This document shows positions 42,965 through 55,095 of a DNA stretch of 64,000 bases, piece by piece. The notes beneath the pieces were generated by a model. That model was not told where the DNA came from, searched no databases, and saw only the letters and a program-made list of their open reading frames with translations. The stretch comes from Thermoanaerobacter sp. A7A. Its GTDB lineage: Bacteria; Bacillota; Thermoanaerobacteria; Thermoanaerobacterales; Thermoanaerobacteraceae. The position numbers were made by a program, and so were the translations under genes. Within the stretch, counting starts at the first letter, position 1. Every line of letters starts with the position of its first letter. The stretch spans positions 1-64,000 of the forward strand of contig NZ_AVAF01000114.1 of assembly GCF_000445185.1 (NCBI RefSeq), in the 5' to 3' direction.

Positions 42965-43561
42965 ATGTACGCTGTTTTAACGGCCATCATTGCTTATTTG
43001 ATTGGTTGCATAAACAATGCATATATTTTTACAAAATACACGCGAAACATAGACATTCGCAATTATGGAAGTGGAAATGCGGGGGCTACTAATGTTTTGA
43101 GAGTATTAGGATATAAAGCTGCAGCTCCTGTTTTTGCATTGGATGTGTTAAAAGGAGTTATAGCCGTATTAATCGGTAAGTATTTAATGGGTAATACTGG
43201 TGCTATGATTGCAGGAATAGCAGTGGTATGCGGTCATAACTGGCCTGTGTTTTTAAAATTTAGAGGTGGAAAAGGAATTGCTACAAGCGTTGGAGTTGTA
43301 ATGACTGTAAGTCCTCTTTTAGGGCTCATAGCCTTAGCAATTGGGGTTACAGTAATTGTTTTGACAAAATACGTATCTTTAGGGTCCATAACAGGGTCGG
43401 TTACTTTTGTGCTTTTAAATGCAATCTTTTGGAATTCAACACAAATATTCATATTTTCGCTTATTCTGGCATCTTTAGCAATTTTCCAACACCGTTCTAA
43501 TATAAAACGTTTGCTGGCGGGAACAGAATCTAAACTTGGACAAAAGACGGAAATAAAATGA
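42965..43561 (+). CDS. plsY: Glycerol-3-phosphate acyltransferase PlsY
   Basis: [25 protein letters not shown]. Confidence 0.96.
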   Translation: MYAVLTAIIAYLIGCINNAYIFTKYTRNIDIRNYGSGNAGATNVLRVLGYKAAAPVFALDVLKGVIAVLIGKYLMGNTGAMIAGIAVVCGHNWPVFLKFRGGKGIATSVGVVMTVSPLLGLIALAIGVTVIVLTKYVSLGSITGSVTFVLLNAIFWNSTQIFIFSLILASLAIFQHRSNIKRLLAGTESKLGQKTEIK

Positions 43562-43576
43562 GAAAGGAAAGTGGTC

Positions 43577-44569
43577 ATGAAAATATCAGTATTAGGTGCG
43601 GGAAGTTGGGGAACAGCTATAGCGATACACTTAAACCGACTTGGGCATCAAATTACATTGTGGATGAGAGATAAAAATCAGTTTGAGGAAATTGTGTCTA
43701 CTCGTCACAATAAAAAATATCTTGATGTTGATATTCCTCAAGAAATTTCCATTACTACTGATTTAAAAGAGGCAGTAACTAACTCTGAAATAGTAGTAAT
43801 CGCAGTACCTTCTCATGCTGTGAGAGAGATATCGGAAAAATTAAAAGAGGTAGTTGATAAAAACTTTATTGTGGTAAATCTTGCAAAGGGAATAGAGACT
43901 TCCACTTTAAAAAGAATGTCTGAAGTCATAAAAGAATATCTTTCAAATGATGTAGTTGTTTTGTCAGGTCCTAGTCATGCTGAGGAAGTAGTCAGGCAAA
44001 TTCCTACAGCCTGTGTTTTAGCCTCTTTGAATGTTAAAGCCTGTGAAATAGTGCAAGATGCCTTTATGGATGAAAACTTTAGGTTGTATATAAACAAGGA
44101 CGTTGTGGGAGTGGAATTAGGAGGATCATTAAAGAATATTATAGCCTTGGGAGCTGGAATTTCAGACGGGCTTGGATTTGGCGATAATACCAAAGCTGCT
44201 CTTATGACAAGAGGTCTTGCGGAAATTACTCGTTTGGGTGTCGCGTTAGGTTCTGATCCGTTGACGTTTTTAGGTTTGGCAGGTGTAGGAGACCTCATTG
44301 TCACTTGTACCAGCATGCTTTCACGAAATAGAAGAGCAGGGATACTTATAGGTAAAGGTAAAAGTTTAGAAGAAGCATTAAAAGAGATAGGAATGGTAGT
44401 AGAAGGAGTTAATACTACAAAATCCGCCTACAGACTTTCTCAAATTCATAAAATAGAAATGCCAATAACTAAAGAAATTTATTCCATACTTTTTGAGGGT
44501 AAAAATCCCTATGAGGCTGTTTATAGCCTTATGACAAGAGATAAAAAACATGAATTGCACGGTATTTGA
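43577..44569 (+). CDS. gpsA: NAD(P)-dependent glycerol-3-phosphate dehydrogenase
   Basis: [33 protein letters not shown]. Confidence 0.96.
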   Translation: MKISVLGAGSWGTAIAIHLNRLGHQITLWMRDKNQFEEIVSTRHNKKYLDVDIPQEISITTDLKEAVTNSEIVVIAVPSHAVREISEKLKEVVDKNFIVVNLAKGIETSTLKRMSEVIKEYLSNDVVVLSGPSHAEEVVRQIPTACVLASLNVKACEIVQDAFMDENFRLYINKDVVGVELGGSLKNIIALGAGISDGLGFGDNTKAALMTRGLAEITRLGVALGSDPLTFLGLAGVGDLIVTCTSMLSRNRRAGILIGKGKSLEEALKEIGMVVEGVNTTKSAYRLSQIHKIEMPITKEIYSILFEGKNPYEAVYSLMTRDKKHELHGI

Positions 44570-44593
44570 TCTCCGGTTTTCCGGAGATTTTAT
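44568..44593 (+). terminator. Rho-independent terminator
   Basis: ATCTCCGG-ttt-tCCGGAGATTTTAT. Confidence 0.75.
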
Positions 44594-44690
44594 TATATTT
44601 CAATATTTTTTACATATAAATGTACTGTTAAAGCATATATATATGAGTGAGAAGAAAAGGATATGGGGATATAAAAAGGAGGGAAATGGG

Positions 44691-46169
44691 TTGGAAAACT
44701 ACGATATCTATAAAAATATTGCAGAAAGAACACAAGGGGATATCTACATAGGAGTAGTAGGCCCAGTGAGAACAGGTAAATCGACTTTTATTAAGCGATT
44801 TATGGACATATTAGTACTGCCATACATAGAAAATCTTCCCCAAAAAGAGAGAATAAAAGATGAATTGCCACAAAGTGCAGCAGGCAAAACCATAATGACT
44901 ACTGAGCCTAAATTTGTTCCTGAAAAAGCGGTAGAGATAACAATTAATGAAAACACGAGGTTTAAAGTGAGATTAGTAGATTGTGTAGGATATATGGTCA
45001 AAGGTGCACTGGGATACATGGAAGGGGATAAGCCCCGTATGGTGTCTACTCCTTGGTATGATTATGAAATACCTTTTGAGGAAGCGGCAGAAATAGGAAC
45101 AAAAAAAGTCATAAATGACCATTCTACAATAGGATTAGTGATGACCACTGATGGAAGCATAACCGACATACCGCGAGAAAATTATGTAGCAGCAGAAGAA
45201 AGGGTAGTAAAAGAATTAAAAGAATTGAATAAACCTTTTATAATAGTGCTAAATACAACTGATCCTCAAAGTCCCGAAACAATTAATTTAGCAAAAGAAT
45301 TAGAGAAAAAATACGATGTACCTGTTGTTGTTTTAAATGTACTTAAAATGGAAATACCAGACATTCATGCAATTTTGGAAAAAGTCTTATTTGAATTTCC
45401 CATACGGGAGATTGCAATTGATTTGCCTAAATGGGTAGATGCTCTTGATAAAAGTCATTGGCTTAAGCAAAATATAATGGAAACAGTAAAAGAAAACATA
45501 AAAGATTTGTTTAGATTAAGAGATATACCTAAGTTAGTTGGTGGTCTTAAAGCAAATGAAAACTTTTCTGAGGTGTTTATAAAGAAGATAACTCCAGGTG
45601 AAGGCTGTGCAAATGTTGAAATAAAAACCCAGGAAGGCTTATTCTTTAAGATATTAAGTGATGAAAGCGGACTTGAAATTCAGGGTGATAAAGAATTAAT
45701 GACAATGATGAGAGAATTGGCTTATGCAAAAAGACAGTATGATAGAGTTAAAGATGCTTTTTTACAAGCTGAAAAAACAGGTGTAGGAGTGGTACCTGCA
45801 AGCCTTGATGACATGAAGTTTGAAAAACCCGAAATAGTAAGGCAAGGTGGGAGATTTGCGGTAAGGCTTAGAGCTTCTGCTCCTTCATATCACATATTTA
45901 GAACTGATATTACGGCAGAAGTATCGCCAGTTGTAGGAACAGAAAAGCAAAGTGAAGATTTTGTAAAATATTTGACAGAACAGTTTGAGAGCGATCCAGA
46001 AAAAATTTGGGAATCTAACATTTTTGGCAAGACCTTGAGTGACCTTGTAAAAGAGGGAATGCAAAACAAGATTGGCACCATTCCCGAAAACTTAAGTCAT
46101 AAACTGAGAGATACATTAGAAAGAGTTGTGAATGACAGTGGAGGCGGAATAATCTTTATAATCATTTAA
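44691..46169 (+). CDS. spoIVA: Stage IV sporulation protein A (coat morphogenetic ATPase)
   Basis: GDIYIGVVGPVRTGKSTFIKRFMD; TTG start after AAAGGAGGG. Confidence 0.96.
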   Translation: MENYDIYKNIAERTQGDIYIGVVGPVRTGKSTFIKRFMDILVLPYIENLPQKERIKDELPQSAAGKTIMTTEPKFVPEKAVEITINENTRFKVRLVDCVGYMVKGALGYMEGDKPRMVSTPWYDYEIPFEEAAEIGTKKVINDHSTIGLVMTTDGSITDIPRENYVAAEERVVKELKELNKPFIIVLNTTDPQSPETINLAKELEKKYDVPVVVLNVLKMEIPDIHAILEKVLFEFPIREIAIDLPKWVDALDKSHWLKQNIMETVKENIKDLFRLRDIPKLVGGLKANENFSEVFIKKITPGEGCANVEIKTQEGLFFKILSDESGLEIQGDKELMTMMRELAYAKRQYDRVKDAFLQAEKTGVGVVPASLDDMKFEKPEIVRQGGRFAVRLRASAPSYHIFRTDITAEVSPVVGTEKQSEDFVKYLTEQFESDPEKIWESNIFGKTLSDLVKEGMQNKIGTIPENLSHKLRDTLERVVNDSGGGIIFIII

Positions 46170-46223
46170 CTATTGATTTTTTATTTTATCTCGTTTATAA
46201 TAAAAGCTGAACATAGTTTCTTT

Positions 46224-46299
46224 CTGGGTGTGGCGCAGCTGGTAGCGCGCCAGAATGGGGTTCTGGAGGCCGGGGGTTCAAGTCCCCCCACTCAGACCA
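46224..46299 (+). tRNA. tRNA-Pro (anticodon GGG), CCA encoded
   Basis: Cloverleaf: acceptor CTGGGTG/CACTCAG, anticodon stem CCAGA/TCTGG with loop ATGGGGT, T-arm GGGGGTTCAAGTCCCCC, ACCA. Confidence 0.93.
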
Positions 46300-46308
46300 G
46301 TGAAGATC

Positions 46309-46338
46309 AGTAACCGCAAGGCTTTGCGGTTTTCTTTT
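46309..46338 (+). terminator. Terminator after tRNA-Pro
   Basis: AACCGCAAgGCtTTGCGGTT followed by a T-rich tract. Confidence 0.75.
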
Positions 46339-46819
46339 TTTTGGAAATACAATTAGAAATCGAAATTTGCAAACATTTTGCAAACATATTTTTTATTTTG
46401 TTTCTTTATCAAGAATTGGGGTGGGTATTTTCTGAATGCCTGCCCTTAGTTTTTAGATTGGAACGTAATACTATTATTAGCAATTTTATATATTAAATGC
46501 AAATAACTTTATTTTACTCTAATCTTATTTTAACCTCAATTCGACAAGTAGCAACTAGATTAAAAATTCAATTTCTATGAATGTAAAATATTGATACTTC
46601 ATTATCAGATCTTCAACTATTGTATATTTGTTGGATAAAGATGTTCTTTTTGATTAACATAATTTATAAAACATCTAATCCATGCCTGATTTTTGGCTTT
46701 CATTTCATGCTCATAATCTTATTCTAAGCAAAAGTGAAATTTTACCCCAAAAATTTGGGCTTGGCTTAATGTAGCTATCTATAAGTTTTTTGACAGAAAA
46801 ATATCAGAGGGATAATATT

Positions 46820-47298
46820 ATGACAGGAAAATTTTTATTGTGTTTTTAAGTAAGCTGCTTCATACCTATTTAAAATAACGTTTTTAAATATAATTTTAAA
46901 GCTTGTGGGTGTGCTTCCTGTAAAAGAAAAAAGCAAGATTTAAGGACATTAAAACGAGCAATAGATTTGCTAAAAAACGGCAATATAGTCGGCGTTTTTC
47001 CGGAAGGCGGGGTGAGCGTAAATGAAAATGTTAAAGAATTCAAACATGGTTTTGCTTTCCTTTCGGTTAAAACAAATGCACCTATCCTTCCTATAGCGAT
47101 AATAGGGACGGAAAGAGTGCTTCCTCCAGGAAAATGGATTCCAAAAAGGGCAAAAGTTAAAATTTGCATTGGGTAACCCATATTTTTAGAAAAAGTAAAT
47201 ATAAAGGATAAAAAAGAAATTTACAGTTTTTTAGTAAATTATACAAGGGCAATGATTTTAAAGTTCATATCAAAATTTAGCACTCCTGTAATAAATTA
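46820..47298 (+). pseudogene. PlsC-like 1-acylglycerol-3-phosphate acyltransferase remnant
   Basis: KQDLRTLKRAIDLLKNGNIVGVFPEGGVSVNENVKEFKHGFAFLSVKTNAPILPIAIIGTERVLPPGKWIPKRAKVKICIG, then frameshift into IFLEKVNIKDKKEIYSFLVNYTRAMI. Confidence 0.8.
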
Positions 47299-47329
47299 AA
47301 ATGTTGTAATATTTTCCGAAAATTGGGTA

Positions 47330-49291
<1,962 letters not shown>

Positions 49292-49582
49292 ATTTTTGTG
49301 ATTATCAAGTATTTACAGATTTTAATATAAGAAAAATTAATGTGTTATCTTAGAAAGAGCAATGCCAGGGCAGTGGTTAATTGCTCTTTTTTAATTAACT
49401 TTTTAATTAAAAAGAAAAAGCTTAAAAGTTTTGCCACAGGCAGCTATTATCTCATCGAATAATAAAATTTAAAATGTTAACAAAAATAAGCTACCTTAAA
49501 ACTTTAAAAAGCCTTTAAAGTAGCTTTATATTGATTCTTTTTGATTTATTTATAAATTCATAACATTTCTACACAACAAAAA

Positions 49583-50932
49583 TCAAAAACCTTTTAATGC
49601 ATTTACAATCGCATTCATATTATCATATATAATTGCTTTTTGTTCTTCGATTTTATTGTAAAGCTGTTTTAAGTATTGCACTTCTTCAAAATCCTTTGAC
49701 TCTAAATAGGCTATATATTCATTAAAAAATTTTCTTGATAATAGCTGTTCTAGATTTTCTAAAATCATATTGCTATCATCTATTCTTTGAGGTAAAGTAT
49801 TAACATAGTTAGATAGGGATATAACAAATCTTATCTTTATTAAACTAATCTGGAATGTTGTTGGTATAGTTAAAAATTCTAATATGTTTTGAAGCTTTTC
49901 TTTGAGGTCATTATCTTTTGTAGTTTTTTCTATTTTTACTATTTTGTCTAATATAGAAAAATACACTTTTTCTGCAACTATATCTTCATCAAAAATTTCA
50001 TCTATCACTTCATCAAATATAAAATCAAAAACTTCTTGTTTCTCTATATTTTTCTTTTTAAAAAATTCAGCAGCTTTTGTAAGGAACTTTAAATAAAATA
50101 TATAAAATACATAAAATGGTATTTCAATTTCCATTTCAGGGTCTAAAATATAATTTAAATCATCTTCCATTTCCATAAGCATATTGGCACTTAAATATTC
50201 GGCAAATATAGGATATTTATAGAATATTTCCATCACTTTCTCCTTCACTAAGTCATGAGGTAATTTTTCTGCATCATTTATAACTTTTTCTAATTCATCT
50301 TCTCCATCCACAAGGTCAAATTCCGTTGCTTCTAAGATAGGTGTTGTAAATATCTTATAAGTTTTATCTATAACTGCTATTGAAAGCCAGATAAAGATAT
50401 TTTTCATTTCTTCTTCGTTAACTTTTTCTGTACGTAGATAATAGGCTAAATTCAATAAATAGTTTTCTAAAAAATATGTATTAGATATTTCATCTAAAAC
50501 TCTTTCCATTTCTTCCTCATTATCAAGATCTACATTCATTATAAAAGTAACCGGGATCCTTAAGTCTTTCAACCCTTCATTTTTTCTGAATATGCTTACA
50601 ATTTTTCTAAATAATTCTTCGGTTATTTCATCTTCATTTTCTTCATTAAGTTCTTCCGCCTGTCGTTTTCTTTCTTCCAATGATTCTATTAGTAATACTT
50701 TTAATTTTTCCACGTTTACAGCTTCATTTTTACCATCCAGCTTAATTCCATACATTACACTTAATATTCGTATAAATTCATAATCATAAGGTAAAAATAC
50801 GTCATCTTTTTCCATTTCTTTTAAGAGGGTTTTCTCAATTTTTTCTATGTTAGGAAGACAGCATTTTTTATATTTTTTTCCACTTCCACAAATGCATTCA
50901 TCATTTCTATCAATATCAAAAATTTTACTCAT
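49583..50932 (-). CDS. SEC-C metal-binding motif protein, function unknown
   Basis: N-terminal DECICGSGKKYKKCCLP; remainder long helical acidic region. Confidence 0.75.
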   Translation of the reverse strand: MSKIFDIDRNDECICGSGKKYKKCCLPNIEKIEKTLLKEMEKDDVFLPYDYEFIRILSVMYGIKLDGKNEAVNVEKLKVLLIESLEERKRQAEELNEENEDEITEELFRKIVSIFRKNEGLKDLRIPVTFIMNVDLDNEEEMERVLDEISNTYFLENYLLNLAYYLRTEKVNEEEMKNIFIWLSIAVIDKTYKIFTTPILEATEFDLVDGEDELEKVINDAEKLPHDLVKEKVMEIFYKYPIFAEYLSANMLMEMEDDLNYILDPEMEIEIPFYVFYIFYLKFLTKAAEFFKKKNIEKQEVFDFIFDEVIDEIFDEDIVAEKVYFSILDKIVKIEKTTKDNDLKEKLQNILEFLTIPTTFQISLIKIRFVISLSNYVNTLPQRIDDSNMILENLEQLLSRKFFNEYIAYLESKDFEEVQYLKQLYNKIEEQKAIIYDNMNAIVNALKGF

Positions 50933-51143
50933 TTAACGCCCTCCAAATTGATTTTTACTTTCTTTTTATAGATTACCACACTGTTTTCTTCTTGTCTATT
51001 ATTTTTAAGGATATTTATCTCATTGTTCACGCATTTATTTATATCTTTATCTATCATTTTTATAATAAAATGTTTACACCCTATTGACTTTGTAAAAATA
51101 ATGTTATAATATAATTTGGAAACCAAAATATTAGGGAGGCAAA

Positions 51144-51587
51144 TTGATGAAACTAGGGTATATAGACAATTTAGAAATGTTTTTACGAGAGATAAACCAC
51201 ATATTAAATTTATATACTCGAAGCTATCTCAACGAAAAAAATATAACGATGGCGAGGTTTTGGGTTATGAATAAGTTGTCGGCTGACAACCCAATAACCA
51301 TGAAAGAATTGCAAAGAAGGTTGCTGCTAGCTCCCGCTACTCTGACAGGACTTGTTGACAATCTTGTAAGTGATGGGCTCGTTGAAAGATGGCGAGACGA
51401 AACTGACAGGAGGCTTGTTTATCTGAAATTAACCCAAGAAGGTGATAAACTATTAAAAGAGATTTTACAATATCGCACATCAATACTCGCAAATATTTTG
51501 AAAAAAATTGAGGGACTTGACGTAGAACGGCTAAACAGGGATTTGAGGTTAATTTGGAATCATTTGAAAGAATGTGAGACTTGCTAA
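51144..51587 (+). CDS. MarR-family transcriptional regulator
   Basis: winged HTH MKELQRRLLLAPATLTGLVDNLVSDGLVERWRDETDRRLVYLKLT. Confidence 0.9.
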   Translation: MMKLGYIDNLEMFLREINHILNLYTRSYLNEKNITMARFWVMNKLSADNPITMKELQRRLLLAPATLTGLVDNLVSDGLVERWRDETDRRLVYLKLTQEGDKLLKEILQYRTSILANILKKIEGLDVERLNRDLRLIWNHLKECETC

Positions 51588-51613
51588 ATTTTAATTTGGA
51601 AGGAGGTGTTTGT

Positions 51614-52120
51614 ATGCCTTTTTCTGTTGAAGTTAAAAATCTAAGGAAGTTTTTTGGAAAGTATGAGGCAGTTGCAGGTATAAGTTTTAACATAAACAAA
51701 GGAGAGGTTTTTGGCTTATTGGGACCTAATGGAGCAGGAAAAACAACTACAATTCGTATGATAACTACGCTTTTGTCTCCGACATCAGGCGAAATCAAAA
51801 TAGAGGGAATAAATGTTATAAAAAATGGAGGTTATATTCGAAATTTAATAGGATATGTACCGCAAGCCTTATCAGCCGATTCAACTTTAACAGGGTATGA
51901 AAATCTTCTAATTGTTGCAAAATTATTGCGCTTACCTAAAAAAGAGAGAGAAGAAAGGATTAATCATATTCTTGACATATTAAATTTAAGTGAAGCAGCA
52001 AACAGGATTGTCAAAGAGTACTCTGGTGGTATGGTTAGAAAACTGGAAATCGGCCAGGCATTAATACATAAATCCTCTGAGTTATATTGTAGAACTTTTA
52101 AGAGGATATTTATTAAATAG
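51614..52120 (+). pseudogene. DrrA-like ABC exporter ATPase truncated after the signature motif by an internal deletion
   Basis: Walker A GLLGPNGAGKTTTIRMI and YSGGMVRKLEIGQALIHK present; no Walker B/DEPT; runs into another frame encoding a permease C-terminus. Confidence 0.85.
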
Positions 52121-52220
52121 TCCTATACCAAATGCAGGTTTGGATTGGCTAATAATAATATTCATAACTGCTATTTTGCAATTATGTGCCGCATTATTAT
52201 ATCCGAGAATCGTCACATGA
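52074..52220 (+). pseudogene. C-terminal remnant of an ABC-2 permease
   Basis: PLSYIVELLRGYLLNSPIPNAGLDWLIIIFITAILQLCAALLYPRIVT-stop. Confidence 0.75.
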
Positions 52221-52228
52221 GAAAGGGG

Positions 52229-53686
52229 ATGCATGCTGTGAAAAAATTGGAATACAAATGGATTGCGCTTTCCTGCACTACAATAGGTGCTCTTTTTTCT
52301 GTTCTTAATGGAAGTATGCTTTTAATTGCTTTGCCTGATATTATGAACGCTTTACATGCTGATATGACTATAATCATGTGGATTGTCATGAGTTACATGC
52401 TTTCTATTACAATACTTGTACCGACAATAGGCAGAATTGCAGATATGATTGGAAGAAAGAAATTATATGTTACAGGTTTTGCGATATTTACTCTCAGTTC
52501 TTTACTATCTGGAATGTCAAATTCGGGTATTCAATTGCTTTTGTTTAGAATTATTCAATCTATTGGTGGCGCCTTAATGATGGCTAATAGTACAGTGATT
52601 GTAACAGACGCTTTTCCTAAAAACGAATTAGGGAAAGCTTTAGGTATAAACAGCATGGTTATAAGCATTGCAAATGTCATAGGACCTATTTTAGGAGGAT
52701 TTTTGCTTAAATTTGGCTGGAGAAGCATCTTCTACATCAATGTGCCATTTGGGATTATTGGCACGCTGTGGGCAGCACTACAGCTTAGGGAAGTAGAGGC
52801 TCTTCCCGAACATCAAAAATTTGATTATGCTGGTACTTTAGTATTTACCGTTGCTATGATAATACTTTTAATTGTCCTGTCTTTTGGAGGATTTGCAGGA
52901 TGGGGAAATCCACACATTATTACTCTCTTTGTTGTCTCAATAGCCTTGTTTGTTTTATTCGTTTATATTGAAAATACCGTAGACCAGCCAATGCTTGATT
53001 TGAATCTTTTTAAAACGAGAATATTAGCTTTTGCCTATACGAGTAATCTTCTAAACGGAATAGCAAGAGGAGCCGTTACTTTTCTTTTGATTTTTTATTT
53101 GCAGGGTATTAAAGCAATGGATCCATTGACTGCAGGTATTTTATTGACACCATTTGCTCTTGCAATGATGGTGGTTTCTCCAATTAGCGGTTGGCTATCT
53201 GATAGGTATGGGTCACGAGAGTTAAGTAGTATAGGGCTACTTATATCTGCAGTAGGACTTGTAGGTTTTATGGGAATAAATGCTATAACGTCAATTACAA
53301 AGTTAATACTGTGGATGGCTATAATGGGTTTTGGCTCCGGACTATTTATATCTCCTAATACCAATGCTATAATGAGTAATGTTCCGGTCGACAAAAGAGG
53401 AATAGCGGCAGGAGTAAGGACAATGATGAACAATGCCGGAACAGTAATAAGTATAGCATTAGCAATGGGAATAATTTCTTCAAGCATAGATCCACAAGCA
53501 ATGCAAGCACTTTTTGTAGGAACCCAAGTTGGGGCAAAAGGGATAGCAGTTGCTCAATTTATTAAGGGCTTAAGGTCTACTTTTGGGATTTCTTTTGCAA
53601 TAAGCTTGGTTGCAGCTTTTATATCCTATCTAAGAGGACCACAGCCCAAATGGGAATCAGAATATAGTGCTAATAAAAGAATGTAA
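52229..53686 (+). CDS. DHA2-type MFS drug transporter (EmrB/QacA family)
   Basis: 14-TM pattern; GRIADMIGRKKLYVTGFAIFTLSSLLSGMS; motif C-like GPILGGFLLKFGWRSIFYINVPFG. Confidence 0.9.
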   Translation: MHAVKKLEYKWIALSCTTIGALFSVLNGSMLLIALPDIMNALHADMTIIMWIVMSYMLSITILVPTIGRIADMIGRKKLYVTGFAIFTLSSLLSGMSNSGIQLLLFRIIQSIGGALMMANSTVIVTDAFPKNELGKALGINSMVISIANVIGPILGGFLLKFGWRSIFYINVPFGIIGTLWAALQLREVEALPEHQKFDYAGTLVFTVAMIILLIVLSFGGFAGWGNPHIITLFVVSIALFVLFVYIENTVDQPMLDLNLFKTRILAFAYTSNLLNGIARGAVTFLLIFYLQGIKAMDPLTAGILLTPFALAMMVVSPISGWLSDRYGSRELSSIGLLISAVGLVGFMGINAITSITKLILWMAIMGFGSGLFISPNTNAIMSNVPVDKRGIAAGVRTMMNNAGTVISIALAMGIISSSIDPQAMQALFVGTQVGAKGIAVAQFIKGLRSTFGISFAISLVAAFISYLRGPQPKWESEYSANKRM

Positions 53687-53767
53687 GTAAGTTAAGATAA
53701 TAAAAAACACCAGTAGCAGAAAGATGGATTGCAACGCAGAGAGAAAATATTGCTTTTGATAAAATCT

Positions 53768-53802
53768 AAGGAACCCTTTACAGCAGAGGGGTTCCTTACT
53801 TT
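53768..53802 (+). terminator. Rho-independent terminator
   Basis: AAGGAACCC-ctttacagcaga-GGGTTCCTT followed by ACTTTTA. Confidence 0.75.
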
Positions 53803-53883
53803 TATAGCATAAGGCATTAGGAATATAGGAAAAAACCAGGTCACAAAATTGCAGAATACATAGAGAAGCCGCTAATGTAATAA

Positions 53884-55095
53884 CTATAATTGCAATGAAC
53901 TTGACTCTTTTAGACCCACTTTTAAGATTGTATGATTAAAAGTTAAATAACGAATAGGAGTTTCTTGATAAAAAACTACAGGCTTTTCCAGAAAATTATG
54001 CTTTTTATTAATAAGGTGTAAATTTTTTAATAAATTTTTTTTGTTTTCATATAGTTCTTCTTGTTTGCAGATGGTAAGAGATGTTAAAACCGCTGGAGCT
54101 GTAAGAAAACCGATATAACGGAGTAATTTTGAAAAAGCAAGCTGATAAAATCGGTATGGATAAGAATCAGAAAAATAGTAACTGGAAAAATTAAAAATAG
54201 GAATTATGCCCTGCACATTTTCAGGAAGGCGGTATTTAAGGCTGGCAAGTAAAGGTTGCACTGACGAGGCGCTAATGAAACTAAAAGGTGGAGATAATTC
54301 GCTGACTTCTAAAGAATTCTGCACTTGAAAAAGTTTAAATGTAGAACCGACTTTAAAAAGAGCTAAAGAATAACGGTAACCAAATAAAACGGCAGCACCT
54401 CGGGCTATTTGTAACAAAGGAGCAAATTCGTAAATTTTACCGCAAGTTTGTGGTAAAAAATCTTCGGTTAAGCAGACTGCTTCGTTTTCAACCCAATATA
54501 TTCCTGGGGGGTAAGGAGCAAAAAAATCTCTAAGTTGCTTAAGATAAGGATATACTGTAACCATAAAATTATCAGCTATTAGCAAAGCTTTTTCTCGTTC
54601 ATAAAAGCCAAGCTGGGGATAATCCTGAGATTTTAAGATTGTTGCCGAAGCGAGTTTTTTAAGTATACGAATAGCTTTGTCTTCTTTTTCAGGGTAGACT
54701 AGACCAAAAGGCGCAATGATGGAGATTACATTGGCTTTTTTAATCTGCTCTTTATTTTCTTCTAATTTTTGTAAAAGTTTTTCTGGGGTTACTTGAAAGA
54801 TTGTTACTAGTTTTTGTAAATTTTGGGATTGGGTAAAAAAAGCACTAAATTGCTCTGGTACTAGGCGAAGATGAAAGATTGGCTTAATATCACTTTTTGC
54901 TGAAGAAGAAAGAGGTGGAGTAAAATAGACTTTAATTACATCTTTTCTAGATAAGCCTAGTATGGAAAGGCAGTGCTCTAATTCATCTAAAAAAGTCTGC
55001 CAAGAAAATTTTCCTTCATAAAGAAGGTACTTACCTGAGCCAGCGATAAGAGTTCCAGATTGACCATTCAAAAAAATTCCAAGTGTAAGTTTCAA
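53884..55095 (-). CDS. Highly divergent HyuA-like (hydantoinase/oxoprolinase A fold) protein lacking nucleotide-binding motifs
   Basis: Co-linear by eye with 60756..62306: ENEAVCLT vs QNDGTLMS, APLLQIARGAAVLFG vs CGPTNSIRGAAFLS, SLALFKVGSTFKLF vs ALVLDVGGTTSDIG. Confidence 0.65.
   Translation of the reverse strand: MKLTLGIFLNGQSGTLIAGSGKYLLYEGKFSWQTFLDELEHCLSILGLSRKDVIKVYFTPPLSSSAKSDIKPIFHLRLVPEQFSAFFTQSQNLQKLVTIFQVTPEKLLQKLEENKEQIKKANVISIIAPFGLVYPEKEDKAIRILKKLASATILKSQDYPQLGFYEREKALLIADNFMVTVYPYLKQLRDFFAPYPPGIYWVENEAVCLTEDFLPQTCGKIYEFAPLLQIARGAAVLFGYRYSLALFKVGSTFKLFQVQNSLEVSELSPPFSFISASSVQPLLASLKYRLPENVQGIIPIFNFSSYYFSDSYPYRFYQLAFSKLLRYIGFLTAPAVLTSLTICKQEELYENKKNLLKNLHLINKKHNFLEKPVVFYQETPIRYLTFNHTILKVGLKESSSLQL

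Noticed and set aside
46195-46383. 62-aa minus-strand ORF containing WSEWGDLNPRPPEPHSGALPAAPHPE
   Set aside because: It is an antisense translation of tRNA-Pro; this peptide string is a known spurious-ORF signature over tRNA genes.
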